A DNA stretch of 28,427 bases from an uncultured Sphingomonas sp. (GCA_946482655.1 CAMLSA010000034.1:1-28427), one strand, 5' to 3'. Counted from the first letter of the stretch, positions 8,672 through 16,413 are shown. A program made the numbers and translations. The notes: generated from the sequence alone by a model not told the origin.

Positions 8672-10534
8672 CTACAATCCAAGCGCCAATGCTGCCCAGT
8701 ATGTAACGCCTGCGGCGAGATATGCGAGTGTGAAGAGATAGGCCAGCATGAAGCTTGTCCACCTCCAGCCATTGGTTTCGCGCCGGACCACCGCGATCGT
8801 CGAGATGCACTGCGGCGCGAAAACGAACCAGGCGAGGAAGGCGAGCGCCGTCGGCAGCGACCAGCGTCCCTGGAGGCGCTGCACCAGCGACTGTTCCTGT
8901 GTCGCCTCGTCGGTCGCATCGACCGCATAGACGGTGGCGAGCGCCGACACCGCGACTTCGCGCGCCGCCATCGCCGGGATGAGCGCCAAGGCCATATCGC
9001 GGTTGAATCCGATCGGCCGCACGAGCGGCTCGAGTCCATTGGCGATCCGTCCCGCGATCGAATAGTCGATCGAAGGATGGGGATAGTCGGCGGGCGGCTT
9101 GGGATAGGAGACGAGCAGCCACAAGACGACGGTGGTGAAGGCGATGATCGTACCGGCGCGCCGGAGGAAGATCCACGCGCGCTGCCACAGCCCCAGCAGC
9201 ACGTCGCGCAGGATCGGCATCTGATATCTCGGCATCTCCATCATGAAGCCGGGCGGCGGCCCCTTGGTGACGGTACGCCGCAGGACGAAGGCGGCCAGCA
9301 TCGCGCCCGCCACACCCGCGATATAGAGGCAGAACAGCACCAGCCCCTGCAAGCCGACGCCTAGCCCGACAACGCGCGCCGGGATGAACGCGGCGATGAT
9401 CACCGCATAGACCGGCAGCCGCGCCGAGCAGGTCATCAGCGGAGCGATCATGATCGTGGTCAGCCGATCTTTGGGATCGTCGATCGTTCGCGTCGCCATG
9501 ATGCCGGGAATCGCACAGGCGAAGGAGGAGAGCAGCGGAATGAAGGCACGCCCCGACAGCCCCACTCGCGCCATCAGATGATCCATGATGAAGGCGGCGC
9601 GGACCATATAGCCCGAGGCCTCGAGCAGCAGGATGAAGAGGAACAGGATCAGGATCTGCGGCAGGAAGACGACTACCGCGCCGACACCCGCGAGCAGCCC
9701 TTCGGTAATCAGTGAACGAACGAACCCCTCGGCCATCGTCGCGTTCACCAGCCCCTGAAGCTGCTGGATGCCGCCATCGATCATGTCGGCGGGCACGGCC
9801 GACCAGGCGAACACCGCCTGGAACATCACGAACAGGATGGTCGCCAGCAGAATCGGCCCGACGATCGGATGAAGCGCCACCGCGTCGGCACGGTGTGTCC
9901 AGCGGCGTTTGAAATTTTCTTCGGTGGTCGCCGAAACGGCGATCGCCCGGGCGCGCCGCTGCAGTGCGACGATATCCTGCTGGAGCGCGGGACCGTCGCC
10001 CCTGACCCGAACCGGCCCGCCGGTGGCGAGCATGCCGATCGCTGCCTTCAGTGCGTCGATGCCTTTCTTGCGCACCGCGACGGTCGGGATGACGGGGACG
10101 CCGAGCTCCGCCGACAGCTTCTCGGCGTCGATCGTGAGGCCATCGCGCGCCGCCATGTCTATCATGTTGAGCGCGACTACGGTGGGCAGCCCGAGTGCGA
10201 TCAGCTGGAGCGCGAAGCGGAGGTGATTGTCGAGGTTCGTCGCGTCCATGACGATCAGCAGCGCCGAGGGCAGCCGTTCGCCTTCCTGCTTGCCAAGCAG
10301 CACGTCATGGGTGACCGCCTCGTCGGGGCTCGACGGTTCGAGGCTGTAGGTGCCGGGCAAATCGAGCATCTCCACCGGGCGCCCGTCGGACAGCGTCATC
10401 CGTCCGGATTTGCGCTCCACCGTGACGCCTGGATAATTGCCCACCTTCTGACGGGCGCCGGTCAGCGCGTTGAACAGCGCGCTCTTGCCGGCATTGGGAT
10501 TGCCGACCAGCGCGATCAGGGGTGCGGGGTTCAT
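8672..10534 (-). CDS. feoB: Ferrous iron transport protein B
   Basis: The 620-residue inner-membrane Fe(II) transporter has an N-terminal GTPase domain: G1 GNPNAGKS (11-18), G2 in PGVTV (35-39), G3 DLPG (58-61) and G4 NMID (123-126). Two Gate regions and many hydrophobic segments follow (from about residue 215). It is shorter than the E. coli protein (773), mostly in the C-terminal part. Start ATG 10534 overlaps the feoA stop (ATGA, 10531-10534). Downstream, the TAG stop lies inside the ribosome-binding site of ssb. No feoC is visible. Confidence 0.96.
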   Translation of the reverse strand: MNPAPLIALVGNPNAGKSALFNALTGARQKVGNYPGVTVERKSGRMTLSDGRPVEMLDLPGTYSLEPSSPDEAVTHDVLLGKQEGERLPSALLIVMDATNLDNHLRFALQLIALGLPTVVALNMIDMAARDGLTIDAEKLSAELGVPVIPTVAVRKKGIDALKAAIGMLATGGPVRVRGDGPALQQDIVALQRRARAIAVSATTEENFKRRWTHRADAVALHPIVGPILLATILFVMFQAVFAWSAVPADMIDGGIQQLQGLVNATMAEGFVRSLITEGLLAGVGAVVVFLPQILILFLFILLLEASGYMVRAAFIMDHLMARVGLSGRAFIPLLSSFACAIPGIMATRTIDDPKDRLTTIMIAPLMTCSARLPVYAVIIAAFIPARVVGLGVGLQGLVLFCLYIAGVAGAMLAAFVLRRTVTKGPPPGFMMEMPRYQMPILRDVLLGLWQRAWIFLRRAGTIIAFTTVVLWLLVSYPKPPADYPHPSIDYSIAGRIANGLEPLVRPIGFNRDMALALIPAMAAREVAVSALATVYAVDATDEATQEQSLVQRLQGRWSLPTALAFLAWFVFAPQCISTIAVVRRETNGWRWTSFMLAYLFTLAYLAAGVTYWAALALGL

Positions 10535-10797
10535 GGGTTCCGGCGCGGTCCCACGGCAATCGCAGCAGCCTGAGCGCTACGCAACGCGACCGTCATCCGG
10601 CCGATGCGGCAGGCGATCGGATCGATCCCGAAAGGCCCCTTGTGCAGCTTTTCGACCGGCACGCCTTCATCGACGCCCAACTCGCGCAACCGTCGCGCAT
10701 CCTTCTCGCTCAGGATCGCCCAATCGACCGCAATGATCTCCCCGCCCGATCTCAATGGCAGCTTGTCCAAGGTGGTGAACGACGTCGCAATGTCCAT
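10531..10797 (-). CDS. feoA: Ferrous iron transport protein A
   Basis: This is a small SH3-fold FeoA protein (88 residues) thought to modulate FeoB. The core reads SEKDARRLRELGVDEGVPVEKLHKGPFGIDPIACRIGRMTVALR, with the typical LRELG-EG and DP-A--IG--T-ALR signatures. I start at ATG 10797 because it gives a family-length N-terminus. The frame is open to 10839, but neither start has a ribosome-binding site. A -10-like GATAAT (10813 to 10808, minus strand) lies 10 bases before the ATG, so the mRNA may be almost leaderless. It overlaps feoB by 4 bases. Confidence 0.88.
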   Translation of the reverse strand: MDIATSFTTLDKLPLRSGGEIIAVDWAILSEKDARRLRELGVDEGVPVEKLHKGPFGIDPIACRIGRMTVALRSAQAAAIAVGPRRNP

Positions 10798-10805
10798 GCT
10801 GCGAG

Positions 10806-10818
10806 TGATTATCAATAA
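10806..10818 (-). promoter_or_regulatory. Possible Fur-type operator/-10 element of feoAB
   Basis: Directly upstream of feoA is an AT-rich island in otherwise GC-rich DNA. Read on the minus strand it is TTATTGATAATCA. It contains the short palindrome TGATAATCA and a GATAAT hexamer, the repeating unit of the Fur box. Only about one and a half units match, so assignment to Fur rests mainly on context (iron transport). The same GATAAT could serve as the -10 element. Confidence 0.35.
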
Positions 10819-10851
10819 GGGGAGCGAAATGCGAGTCATAAGAAAGACAAG

Positions 10852-10871
10852 CCCATCCCTTCCGAGAAGGG
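10852..10871 (-). terminator. Weak hairpin after the COQ9-like gene
   Basis: CCCTTC (10857-10862) and GAAGGG (10866-10871) form a 6-bp stem with a 3-base loop just past the COQ9-like stop. On the minus strand it is followed, a few bases later, by the T-rich CTTGTCTTTCTT. It could end the COQ9-like transcript before feoA, but the T-run is not directly adjacent. Confidence 0.3.
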
Positions 10872-10875
10872 GGAT

Positions 10876-11541
10876 TTACCTGTCCGTCACCCGATAGCGC
10901 AGCCGTCCCAGAAAACGCACAGGACTGAAATAGCGATCGGGCTCGGGCTTGATCCTCGCCTTGAACTTCTCGAATCTCATCACATCGTCGATGCGCCGGT
11001 CGAGAAAGGCGCGGGTCTCGGCGAAGTCCTCGCTGTCGTCGTCCATCCACGCCGTCAGAGTGCAGGCATAGACCGCGCCCAGTGTTAGGCGCTTGGTGTA
11101 CCAGGCGAAATCGACGCTCGTATCGCCGGCCGCGCGCCACATCGCATCGGCGGCGCGCCAGCCCAGCTTACTCGCGCGGACGGCATTGCCAGGCCGTGCC
11201 AGGATCGCGAGCGCGCGGCGCAACGCGTCCGGATGGCGCGAGGCCTCATCGAGCCGCGCAATCAGCGCAGCGCGGATCCGGTCGCGGATCTTCATCGTTG
11301 TCACGCCCCGCGCGGCAAGGCTTTCGGTCACTCGGGCGTCGATCGTGGCGAACCAGGCGTCGATCATGTCGACCGCACCGCCGGGGAAGCAGAGCGCCGC
11401 CCGATCGGCCGGCACTCCGAGATCGGCGGCGGCGCCCGCCAGCGCCGCGTCGCTCCAGCCCTCGAACACCGCATGTTCGGGTAATCGCACCGCCAGTTCG
11501 GCGCGCAATTCGTCGAGGGTCATGTCGGTGGAGGCGATCAT
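10876..11541 (-). CDS. COQ9-family protein (ubiquinone biosynthesis)
   Basis: This 221-residue protein resembles alphaproteobacterial COQ9, a TetR-fold lipid-binding protein that in mitochondria helps the COQ7 hydroxylase in ubiquinone synthesis. The matches are FPGGAVDMIDAWFATIDARV, the RIRAALIARLDEASRHPDALRRALAILARPGN segment and the signature AADAMWRAAGDTSVDFAWYTKRLTLGAVYACTLTAWM, where the Trp/Asp/Tyr run before KR is the family hallmark. I start at ATG 11541, which overlaps the stop of the upstream EamA gene (ATGA, 11538-11541). A second ATG at 11523 is possible; the longer open frame to 11667 is overlap with EamA. Confidence 0.88.
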   Translation of the reverse strand: MIASTDMTLDELRAELAVRLPEHAVFEGWSDAALAGAAADLGVPADRAALCFPGGAVDMIDAWFATIDARVTESLAARGVTTMKIRDRIRAALIARLDEASRHPDALRRALAILARPGNAVRASKLGWRAADAMWRAAGDTSVDFAWYTKRLTLGAVYACTLTAWMDDDSEDFAETRAFLDRRIDDVMRFEKFKARIKPEPDRYFSPVRFLGRLRYRVTDR

Positions 11542-12466
11542 GGCGCCGCTTCTACCCCGCCGGGCGCCGGCTGGCCAGACTTGCCGGTTCGCACGAGCAC
11601 CAGCGCCGCGCAGATGGCTACTCCGCCAACCACGTCGAGCAGCCCCAGTTGTTCGCCATAGCGCCAACTGCCGATCAGAGCTGCGAAGAAGGGCTGAATC
11701 AGTAGGCCGAGGCCGATCACCAGCGGCGGCAGATGGCCCATCGCATAGATCATCAGCCCCTGTCCGAAGACCTGGCTGCCGACCGCGAGCAGGATCAGCG
11801 GCCCCAGTCGGTCGGCCAGAAAGCTCCGCCTTCCGCCAGCGCGAAGATCAATAGCGGTCCCATACCCGCGAGGGTGGAGATCAGCAGCACCGGCACGGGC
11901 TGGAGCCACCCGCGCGCCCGGCCCATCGCCAGCAGATATCCGGTGTAGAGGACGCCCGCGAGAATGCAGAGCAGATCGCCGGTGAGATTGCGTGCGTCGA
12001 CCTGATAGGAACGGCCGAGCAGCAGCATCGTGCCGACACCGGCGAGCAGCAGCGCGGCCGCTTGGGAGCGATCGGGCCAGCTTCGCGTGCTGATAAGCAT
12101 ATGGGCGGCGAGTAGGAAGCTGGCAATGTTGCCGAACAGGGTCGCGTTGGCGAGTTTGGTGTGGTGAATGCCGATATGCCACGCGCCGAGATCGGCGGCG
12201 AAGCACAGTCCGCCGATTGCGATGATCCCGATCATACCGCGCGACAGACGAGGGATCGGCTGGCGGATCATCTTCGTCAGCAGGAACAGCAGCGGTGCAC
12301 CGAGCGCTAGGCGCCAGAAGGCCGAGGAGAGTGACGACACGTCCGCGAGCCGCACTAGCCATGGACCGAAGGCGAGAGCGACATTGGCGACGATCATCGC
12401 GGCATAGGCGCGCGCCATCACGGCGGAGCTTCTGGCGGAAAAAGAAGGGCCGGCGTCTGTCGTCAT
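11538..12466 (-). pseudogene. EamA/DMT-family transporter, frameshifted
   Basis: The sequence encodes a drug/metabolite-transporter superfamily membrane protein, but in two frames. The first runs from ATG 12466 (AAGGGG five bases upstream; ATG 12469 is the alternative) through about two thirds of the protein and stops at 11795, just after FWPTDWGR. The rest (PLILLAVGSQVFGQGLMIYAMGHLPP...) continues in the neighbouring frame to 11538. Adding one G to the four-G run (minus strand) at 11802-11805 restores a 309-residue protein, a normal length for two EamA domains. It lies downstream of ribH, 144 bases away, and overlaps the COQ9-like start. It is either a recent pseudogene or a sequencing error. 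The substrate is unknown; some EamA proteins beside rib genes are riboflavin importers (RibN), but nothing here shows that directly. Confidence 0.85.
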
Positions 12467-12613
12467 CATTGCCCCTTAGCGGGGACCGGGCGGCCTGCGA
12501 AGGTCATGCGGATGTGTAGGCAGGCAACGGGAAGCTCCGCCGCGTCGGATCGGCTCTTGTCCGCTCACCACGCGATCTTCGCGCGTGAGGGTGCGGAAAC
12601 GAAAGGCCGGTCG

Positions 12614-13036
12614 TCAGCCCCCGAACTTCTCGCGCAACTCCATCATCCGGATCGCGGCCCTGGCCGCTTCGCCGCCCTTGTTCTTCTCGGTCCGGCGGGC
12701 GCGAGCTAGGGCCTGCGCCTCGTTCTCGACGGTGATGATGCCGTTGCCGATCGCGAGGCCGTCCATCGACAGCGCCATCAGACCGCGCGCGCTCTCATTC
12801 GACACCACCTCGAAATGATAAGTCTCGCCACGGATCACCACGCCCAGGGCGACGAAGCCGTCATAGCGGCCGCTCTCGGCCGCCATCGCGATCGCGCCGG
12901 GCACTTCGAGCGCGCCGGGGACGGTGATCGTCTCGTGGCGGTGTCCGGAATCCTCGATCGCGGTCCTGGCACCATCGAGCAGCATATCGTTGAGATGATC
13001 GTAGAAGCGTGCCTCCACGATGAGCAGCTTGGCCAT
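12614..13036 (-). CDS. ribH: 6,7-dimethyl-8-ribityllumazine synthase
   Basis: The 140-residue lumazine synthase joins the ribityl-aminopyrimidine with dihydroxybutanone phosphate, the penultimate step of riboflavin synthesis. Motifs are [12 protein letters not shown] (38-49), [14 protein letters not shown] (65-78, with the catalytic His74) and the C-terminal [10 protein letters not shown]. Start ATG 13036 gives the family N-terminus ([16 protein letters not shown]). It begins 11 bases after the stop of the HTH-RibB-X gene, so the two are probably co-transcribed. A 144-base gap follows before the EamA gene. Confidence 0.96.
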   Translation of the reverse strand: MAKLLIVEARFYDHLNDMLLDGARTAIEDSGHRHETITVPGALEVPGAIAMAAESGRYDGFVALGVVIRGETYHFEVVSNESARGLMALSMDGLAIGNGIITVENEAQALARARRTEKNKGGEAARAAIRMMELREKFGG

Positions 13037-13047
13037 GGGTTCGCTTT

Positions 13048-14322
13048 CTACGATGCCAGCGGAATGGGCCGCTCGCCTACGACCGAGAGGCCATAGCCGT
13101 CCAGCGCGATCAGCGTGTGGTGCGAATTGGTCAGCAGGATCATGTCGTGGACGCCGATCTCGGTGAGGATCTGGGCGCCGACACCATAGTCGCGCAGCTC
13201 GTCCATCGCCGATATGTCGTGCCGCTCGCGCGCGTCCACCGCGCGGCTCATCCACGAAGACGTCGTCCGGTTGAGGATGACGAGCACGCCCGATCCCGCC
13301 TCGTCGATCATCCGCATCGCCTGCGGAATCAGACCGGCTCGCGGTCCGCCCTCTCCGTAGATGTCGGAAAAGGGCGACAGCATGTGCATCCGCACCAAGG
13401 TCGGCTGGTCGGCATCGATATGGCCTTTCACCAGCGCCGTCTGCTCGGTGCCGGTCGCCTTGTTGTAGAAGATCATCATCGTCCAGTCGCCGCCCCAGCG
13501 ACTGGTGAAACGCGTTTCGGCGCGCTTCTCGACGAGGTGGTCATGCTTGCGGCGATAGGCGATCAGGTCGCGGATCGTGCCGATCTTGAGCTTATGGGTG
13601 CGGGCGAACTCCACCAGCGTGTTCATTCGCGCCATCGTGCCGTCGTCGTTCATGATCTCGCAGATTACGCCGGCGGGGTTGAGCCCGGCGAGCCGCGAGA
13701 CATCGACCGCCGCCTCGGTGTGGCCGGCACGGACCAGCACGCCGCCGGGACGGGCGACCAGCGGGAAGACATGGCCGGGGGTGACGATCTGATCGGAGCC
13801 TTTCGACGCATCGATCGCCACCGCGATCGTGCGCGCGCGGTCGGCGGCCGATATGCCGGTGGTCACCCCTTCCTTCGCCTCGATTGAGACGGTGAAGGCG
13901 GTCTCGTGCCGGGTACCGTTGTTGCGGCTCATCATCGGCAGGCCGAGCTGGTCGACGCGCTCCTTCGTGAGCGCCAGACAGATCAGCCCACGGCCGTGCT
14001 TGGCCATGAAATTGACGGCATCCGGCGTAGCCATCTGCGCGGGGATGATCAGGTCGCCCTCATTCTCGCGGTCCTCGTCGTCGACGAGGATGAACATCCG
14101 GCCGTTGCGCGCCTCGTCGATGATCTCCTCGATCGGTGACAGGCCCGAAAAGGACAGGTAGCGCTCGAGCTTCTTCAGCGTCTCGGCGGTCGGGTTCCAA
14201 TCGTCCTCGTCGAGCGAGCGCAGCGAATTGGGATGAAGGCCGGCGGCGCGCGCCAGGCCCGATCGCGAAATACCGCGCTCAGCCACGGCATTGCGGATGC
14301 GTTCGAGAAGGTCCACGTTCAT
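13048..14322 (-). CDS. ribB: 3,4-dihydroxy-2-butanone 4-phosphate synthase with N-terminal HTH and degenerate RibA domain
   Basis: This 424-residue fusion has three parts. Residues 1-58 form an Xre/Cro-like helix-turn-helix ([20 protein letters not shown], then [16 protein letters not shown]). Residues 65-262 are DHBP synthase, which makes the four-carbon riboflavin precursor from ribulose 5-phosphate; the metal-binding [10 protein letters not shown] (81-90) and RAGHTEA (198-204) are intact. Residues 265-424 resemble GTP cyclohydrolase II but lack its zinc cysteines ([12 protein letters not shown] stands where the CxxGDxFGSxRCDC motif should be), as in the RibBX variant known in Proteobacteria. 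GTP cyclohydrolase activity must therefore come from another gene. I start at ATG 14322, seven bases after an extended -10. GTG 14352 and ATG 14334 lie inside the promoter. There is no ribosome-binding site, which suggests a leaderless mRNA. ribH follows. Confidence 0.92.
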   Translation of the reverse strand: MNVDLLERIRNAVAERGISRSGLARAAGLHPNSLRSLDEDDWNPTAETLKKLERYLSFSGLSPIEEIIDEARNGRMFILVDDEDRENEGDLIIPAQMATPDAVNFMAKHGRGLICLALTKERVDQLGLPMMSRNNGTRHETAFTVSIEAKEGVTTGISAADRARTIAVAIDASKGSDQIVTPGHVFPLVARPGGVLVRAGHTEAAVDVSRLAGLNPAGVICEIMNDDGTMARMNTLVEFARTHKLKIGTIRDLIAYRRKHDHLVEKRAETRFTSRWGGDWTMMIFYNKATGTEQTALVKGHIDADQPTLVRMHMLSPFSDIYGEGGPRAGLIPQAMRMIDEAGSGVLVILNRTTSSWMSRAVDARERHDISAMDELRDYGVGAQILTEIGVHDMILLTNSHHTLIALDGYGLSVVGERPIPLAS

Positions 14323-14329
14323 GCTGCGC

Positions 14330-14359
14330 AGCATATCACGCCGAGAAATCACATTTCAA
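14330..14359 (-). promoter_or_regulatory. Promoter of ribB-ribH, predicted leaderless
   Basis: Read on the minus strand, TTGAAA (14359 to 14354) and TATGCT (14335 to 14330) are separated by 18 bases. The -10 is preceded by TGA, giving an extended -10 (TGnTATGCT). The predicted start falls at about 14323, at or one base before ATG 14322, and no ribosome-binding site exists. This gives ribB-ribH their own promoter inside the rib cluster. Confidence 0.6.
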
Positions 14360-14385
14360 CAGGTGAATCACATTAGAATGTGATT
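14347..14385. promoter_or_regulatory. Three-copy 9-mer operator upstream of HTH-ribB
   Basis: The 9-mer AATCACATT occurs at 14347-14355 and 14366-14374 in direct orientation (19 bases apart, close to two helical turns). It occurs inverted (AATGTGATT) at 14377-14385. The last two copies form the perfect 20-bp palindrome AATCACATTAGAATGTGATT. The region starts exactly at the ribE stop codon and overlaps the -35 element. Such an AT-rich, exact arrangement is not expected by chance here. The obvious candidate to bind it is the HTH domain encoded next door. Confidence 0.8.
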
Positions 14386-15002
14386 TATTTCGCCGACAGT
14401 GCCCTGAGCTGCTCCATTCGGCCAAGATAGCGGGCGAGTACGTCGATCTCGAGATTGACCCCGTCGCCGGCCTTCATCGCCCCCAGCGTCGTCACAGCGT
14501 TTGTGTGTGGAATGATGTTGAGCCCGAGCCGGGCGCGGCCATCGCTCTCGTCTTCGACGCTGTTGACGGTGAGCGAGATGCCGTCAACCGCGATCGAGCC
14601 CTTCGCGGCGAGATAGGGTGCCAGGGCCGCCGGCGCCATTATCTCGAAGCGGTGCGAGTCGCCCTCTTCGGCGACCGAGGCGATCGTGCCGACGCCGTCG
14701 ACATGGCCGGTCACGATATGTCCCCCCAGCTCGTCGCCAACCTTGAGCGAGCGTTCGAGGTTCAGCCGGCTTCCCACCTTCCACCGATCCGGAGCGGTAC
14801 GAGACACGCTTTCATGGCTGATGTCGACCGCGAACCAGTCGCGTCCGAGCTCGACCACCGTCATGCAGGCGCCGGAACAGGCGATAGAGGCGCCGATGTC
14901 GATCGTGCCGGTGTCGTAGGAACAAGCGATCCGCACGTGCAGATCGCCTCGTGTTTCGACAGCGGTTATCGTGCCGACGTCGGTGATGATTCCAGTGAAC
15001 AT
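14385..15002 (-). CDS. ribE: Riboflavin synthase, alpha chain
   Basis: The 205-residue enzyme dismutates two lumazine molecules into riboflavin and the aminopyrimidine substrate, the last step of the pathway. It begins with the invariant MFTGII, and two lumazine-binding repeats follow. The first ends in the region GDELGGHIVTGHVDGVGTI. The second contains SIAVDGISLTVNSV and later NIIPHTN. The start is ATG 15002, one base after the ribD stop (15004-15006), so the two are coupled. The stop codon abuts the three-copy operator of the next gene. Confidence 0.96.
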   Translation of the reverse strand: MFTGIITDVGTITAVETRGDLHVRIACSYDTGTIDIGASIACSGACMTVVELGRDWFAVDISHESVSRTAPDRWKVGSRLNLERSLKVGDELGGHIVTGHVDGVGTIASVAEEGDSHRFEIMAPAALAPYLAAKGSIAVDGISLTVNSVEDESDGRARLGLNIIPHTNAVTTLGAMKAGDGVNLEIDVLARYLGRMEQLRALSAK

Positions 15003-15003
15003 T

Positions 15004-15978
15004 CTAGATTCGCTCGTAGACCGAGAGCATGTCGCTGCCAAGCATCCGCGTGTCCGCCAGCCGCCAGCGGCCATGCGAATCGGTAAGATCGGCGAGGCCG
15101 ATTTGGCCGATCGCCGATCGTCCCGCGCCAATGATGATCGGGGCGGTATAGATCAGCAGCCGATCGACCAGGTCGGCAGCGAGGAAGGCCGAAGCGGCAC
15201 CGGTGCCGCCTTCGACGAGCAGGTGATCGACTCGGTCGAGTCCGCCGATCTCGGCCGGGTCGCGCAGTTTGGTCCATCCGACGGGCGCCTCGCCATGGCC
15301 GAGCAGCGCGCGCCGAGGGCTGCGTTCCTCGAGGCCGGGCAGCCGAACGTCGAGCCGGGGACCGTCGGTCTCGAACGTGCCGCGGCCGACCAGGATCATC
15401 TCGGCCCGTGCGCGTTCAAGGTGGGCGTGGGCGCGCGCCGCAGGGCCGGTGATCCACCGGCTCGATCCATCCTCGAGCGCGATCCGGCCGTCGATCGAGA
15501 CCGCGAGCTTGAGGGTGACGTGCGGGCGCTGTTTGGCCTGCCGCGTCATGAAGCCGGCCATCGAGGCTCGTGCCGGTTCGGCCTCTACCCCCAACGTCAC
15601 TGCGATTCCCGCTTCTTCGAGCCGGGCCACACCCTGGCCGTCGGTGCGCGGATCGGGATCGCGGCAGGCGATCACGACGCGGGCGGGGCGGGCGGCCGCA
15701 ATCAGCTCGGCGCAGGACGGGCCGCGCGTCGAGACATGGGCGCAGGGTTCGAGAGTAACATAAAGGGTGGCCCCGCTCAGATCGCCGGCGGCCTGGATCG
15801 CGCGGGCTTCGGCATGTGGCCGCCCGCCCGGCTGGGTCCAGCCGCGTCCTATCGGCCGTCCGTCGCGGACGATTACGCAGCCTACCGGAGGATTGGGTGC
15901 CGTCTGCCCCCGCCCACGGCCACCGATCGCTATCGCCGCGGCCATCCAGCGGCGGTCGTCGGCATCGGCCGCGCTCAA
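15004..15978 (-). CDS. ribD: Bifunctional riboflavin biosynthesis deaminase/reductase
   Basis: The 324-residue RibD deaminates and then reduces the ribosyl-aminopyrimidine in riboflavin synthesis. The N-terminal cytidine-deaminase-like domain has the zinc set HAEA (55-58), EPCAH (77-81) and GPSC (86-89), after the substrate-binding TAPNPPVGCVIV. The C-terminal reductase domain starts near residue 145 (RPHVTLKLAVSIDGRIA, LVEGGTGAASAFL). Start TTG 15978 overlaps the stop of the upstream small gene (TTGA). It is preferred over ATG 15945 because family members have D-RWM before this point. ribE follows after the stop. Confidence 0.94.
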   Translation of the reverse strand: MSAADADDRRWMAAAIAIGGRGRGQTAPNPPVGCVIVRDGRPIGRGWTQPGGRPHAEARAIQAAGDLSGATLYVTLEPCAHVSTRGPSCAELIAAARPARVVIACRDPDPRTDGQGVARLEEAGIAVTLGVEAEPARASMAGFMTRQAKQRPHVTLKLAVSIDGRIALEDGSSRWITGPAARAHAHLERARAEMILVGRGTFETDGPRLDVRLPGLEERSPRRALLGHGEAPVGWTKLRDPAEIGGLDRVDHLLVEGGTGAASAFLAADLVDRLLIYTAPIIIGAGRSAIGQIGLADLTDSHGRWRLADTRMLGSDMLSVYERI

Positions 15979-16298
15979 TAGTCGATGCCGAGCTTGTCCG
16001 CGAGCCGCTGATATTGGCGCTGCGTTTCGAGGCGCTTGGCGTCGAGGAGCTTCTGGTCGGCGATATTCTGTTTCATGATCTCCTCATCGGTGCGGGTCGA
16101 GGGCCAGCTCTGGGCGTAGATGATCTGCGCCTTGGGCTGGTCCCTCTTGGCATCGACATAGAAGCCGAGGATGATCATCGAGGTCATGAAGACTGACAGG
16201 GCGGCGATATAGTAGTTGGTTCGTTCCTGCTGCCGCAGGAACGCCTTGAAATCGGTCCAGAGCGCGCGCGGTCCGGAGGGACGGGGAAAAACAGCCAT
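15975..16298 (-). CDS. Small membrane protein, unknown function
   Basis: This 107-residue protein has one membrane segment (about residues 29-49, YYIAALSVFMTSMIILGFYV), a positively charged N-terminal part (LRQQERTN) and a charged, mostly helical C-terminal region (KQNIADQKLLDAKRLETQRQYQRLADKL) that may form a coiled coil. This predicts an N-in membrane anchor with a periplasmic tail. I do not recognise a characterised family. Start ATG 16298 follows from the coding pattern; the open frame upstream to 16547 covers regulatory DNA. It is the first gene of the ribD cluster and overlaps ribD by four bases. Confidence 0.75.
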   Translation of the reverse strand: MAVFPRPSGPRALWTDFKAFLRQQERTNYYIAALSVFMTSMIILGFYVDAKRDQPKAQIIYAQSWPSTRTDEEIMKQNIADQKLLDAKRLETQRQYQRLADKLGIDY

Positions 16299-16396
16299 GG
16301 GCGCTAAATAATGCGAGAAGGGCCGTTGCGCCAGTCCAACGCACTCCCGGCCGATCACGATAAGAATGTCACGCCCCGTATTCTTGGTGGAACGAT

Positions 16397-16413
16397 TTGG
16401 CGAATTTCGCCAA
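16397..16413 (+). promoter_or_regulatory. Inverted repeat, candidate activator (PspF-like) binding site
   Basis: TTGGCGA and TCGCCAA flank a 3-base spacer, giving the 17-bp inverted repeat TTGGCGAATTTCGCCAA. Its centre is about 129 bp upstream of the start predicted from the sigma-54 promoter at 16508-16523, the usual distance for a sigma-54 activator. From memory it resembles the E. coli PspF site upstream of pspA; that comparison is not computed. Confidence 0.6.

Noticed and set aside
8102..9364. A 420-codon plus-strand frame opposite ssb and feoB
   Set aside because: Shadow of two clear genes; composition is Arg/His/Gly-rich and unlike any family.
11802..11805. Programmed -1 frameshifting in the EamA gene
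   Set aside because: The site does not have the X XXY YYZ slippery heptamer in the zero frame and no clear downstream structure was seen; a missing base is simpler.
12574..12593. Hairpin CACGCG/CGCGTG downstream of ribH as a terminator
   Set aside because: No T-run follows on the minus strand and the stem competes with an alternative pairing; not convincing.
12470..16400. FMN riboswitch for the rib genes
   Set aside because: I looked before ribH, HTH-ribB, ribE and ribD and found no RFN-like conserved segments; the gaps are 62 bases or less inside the cluster. A covariance-model search would settle it.
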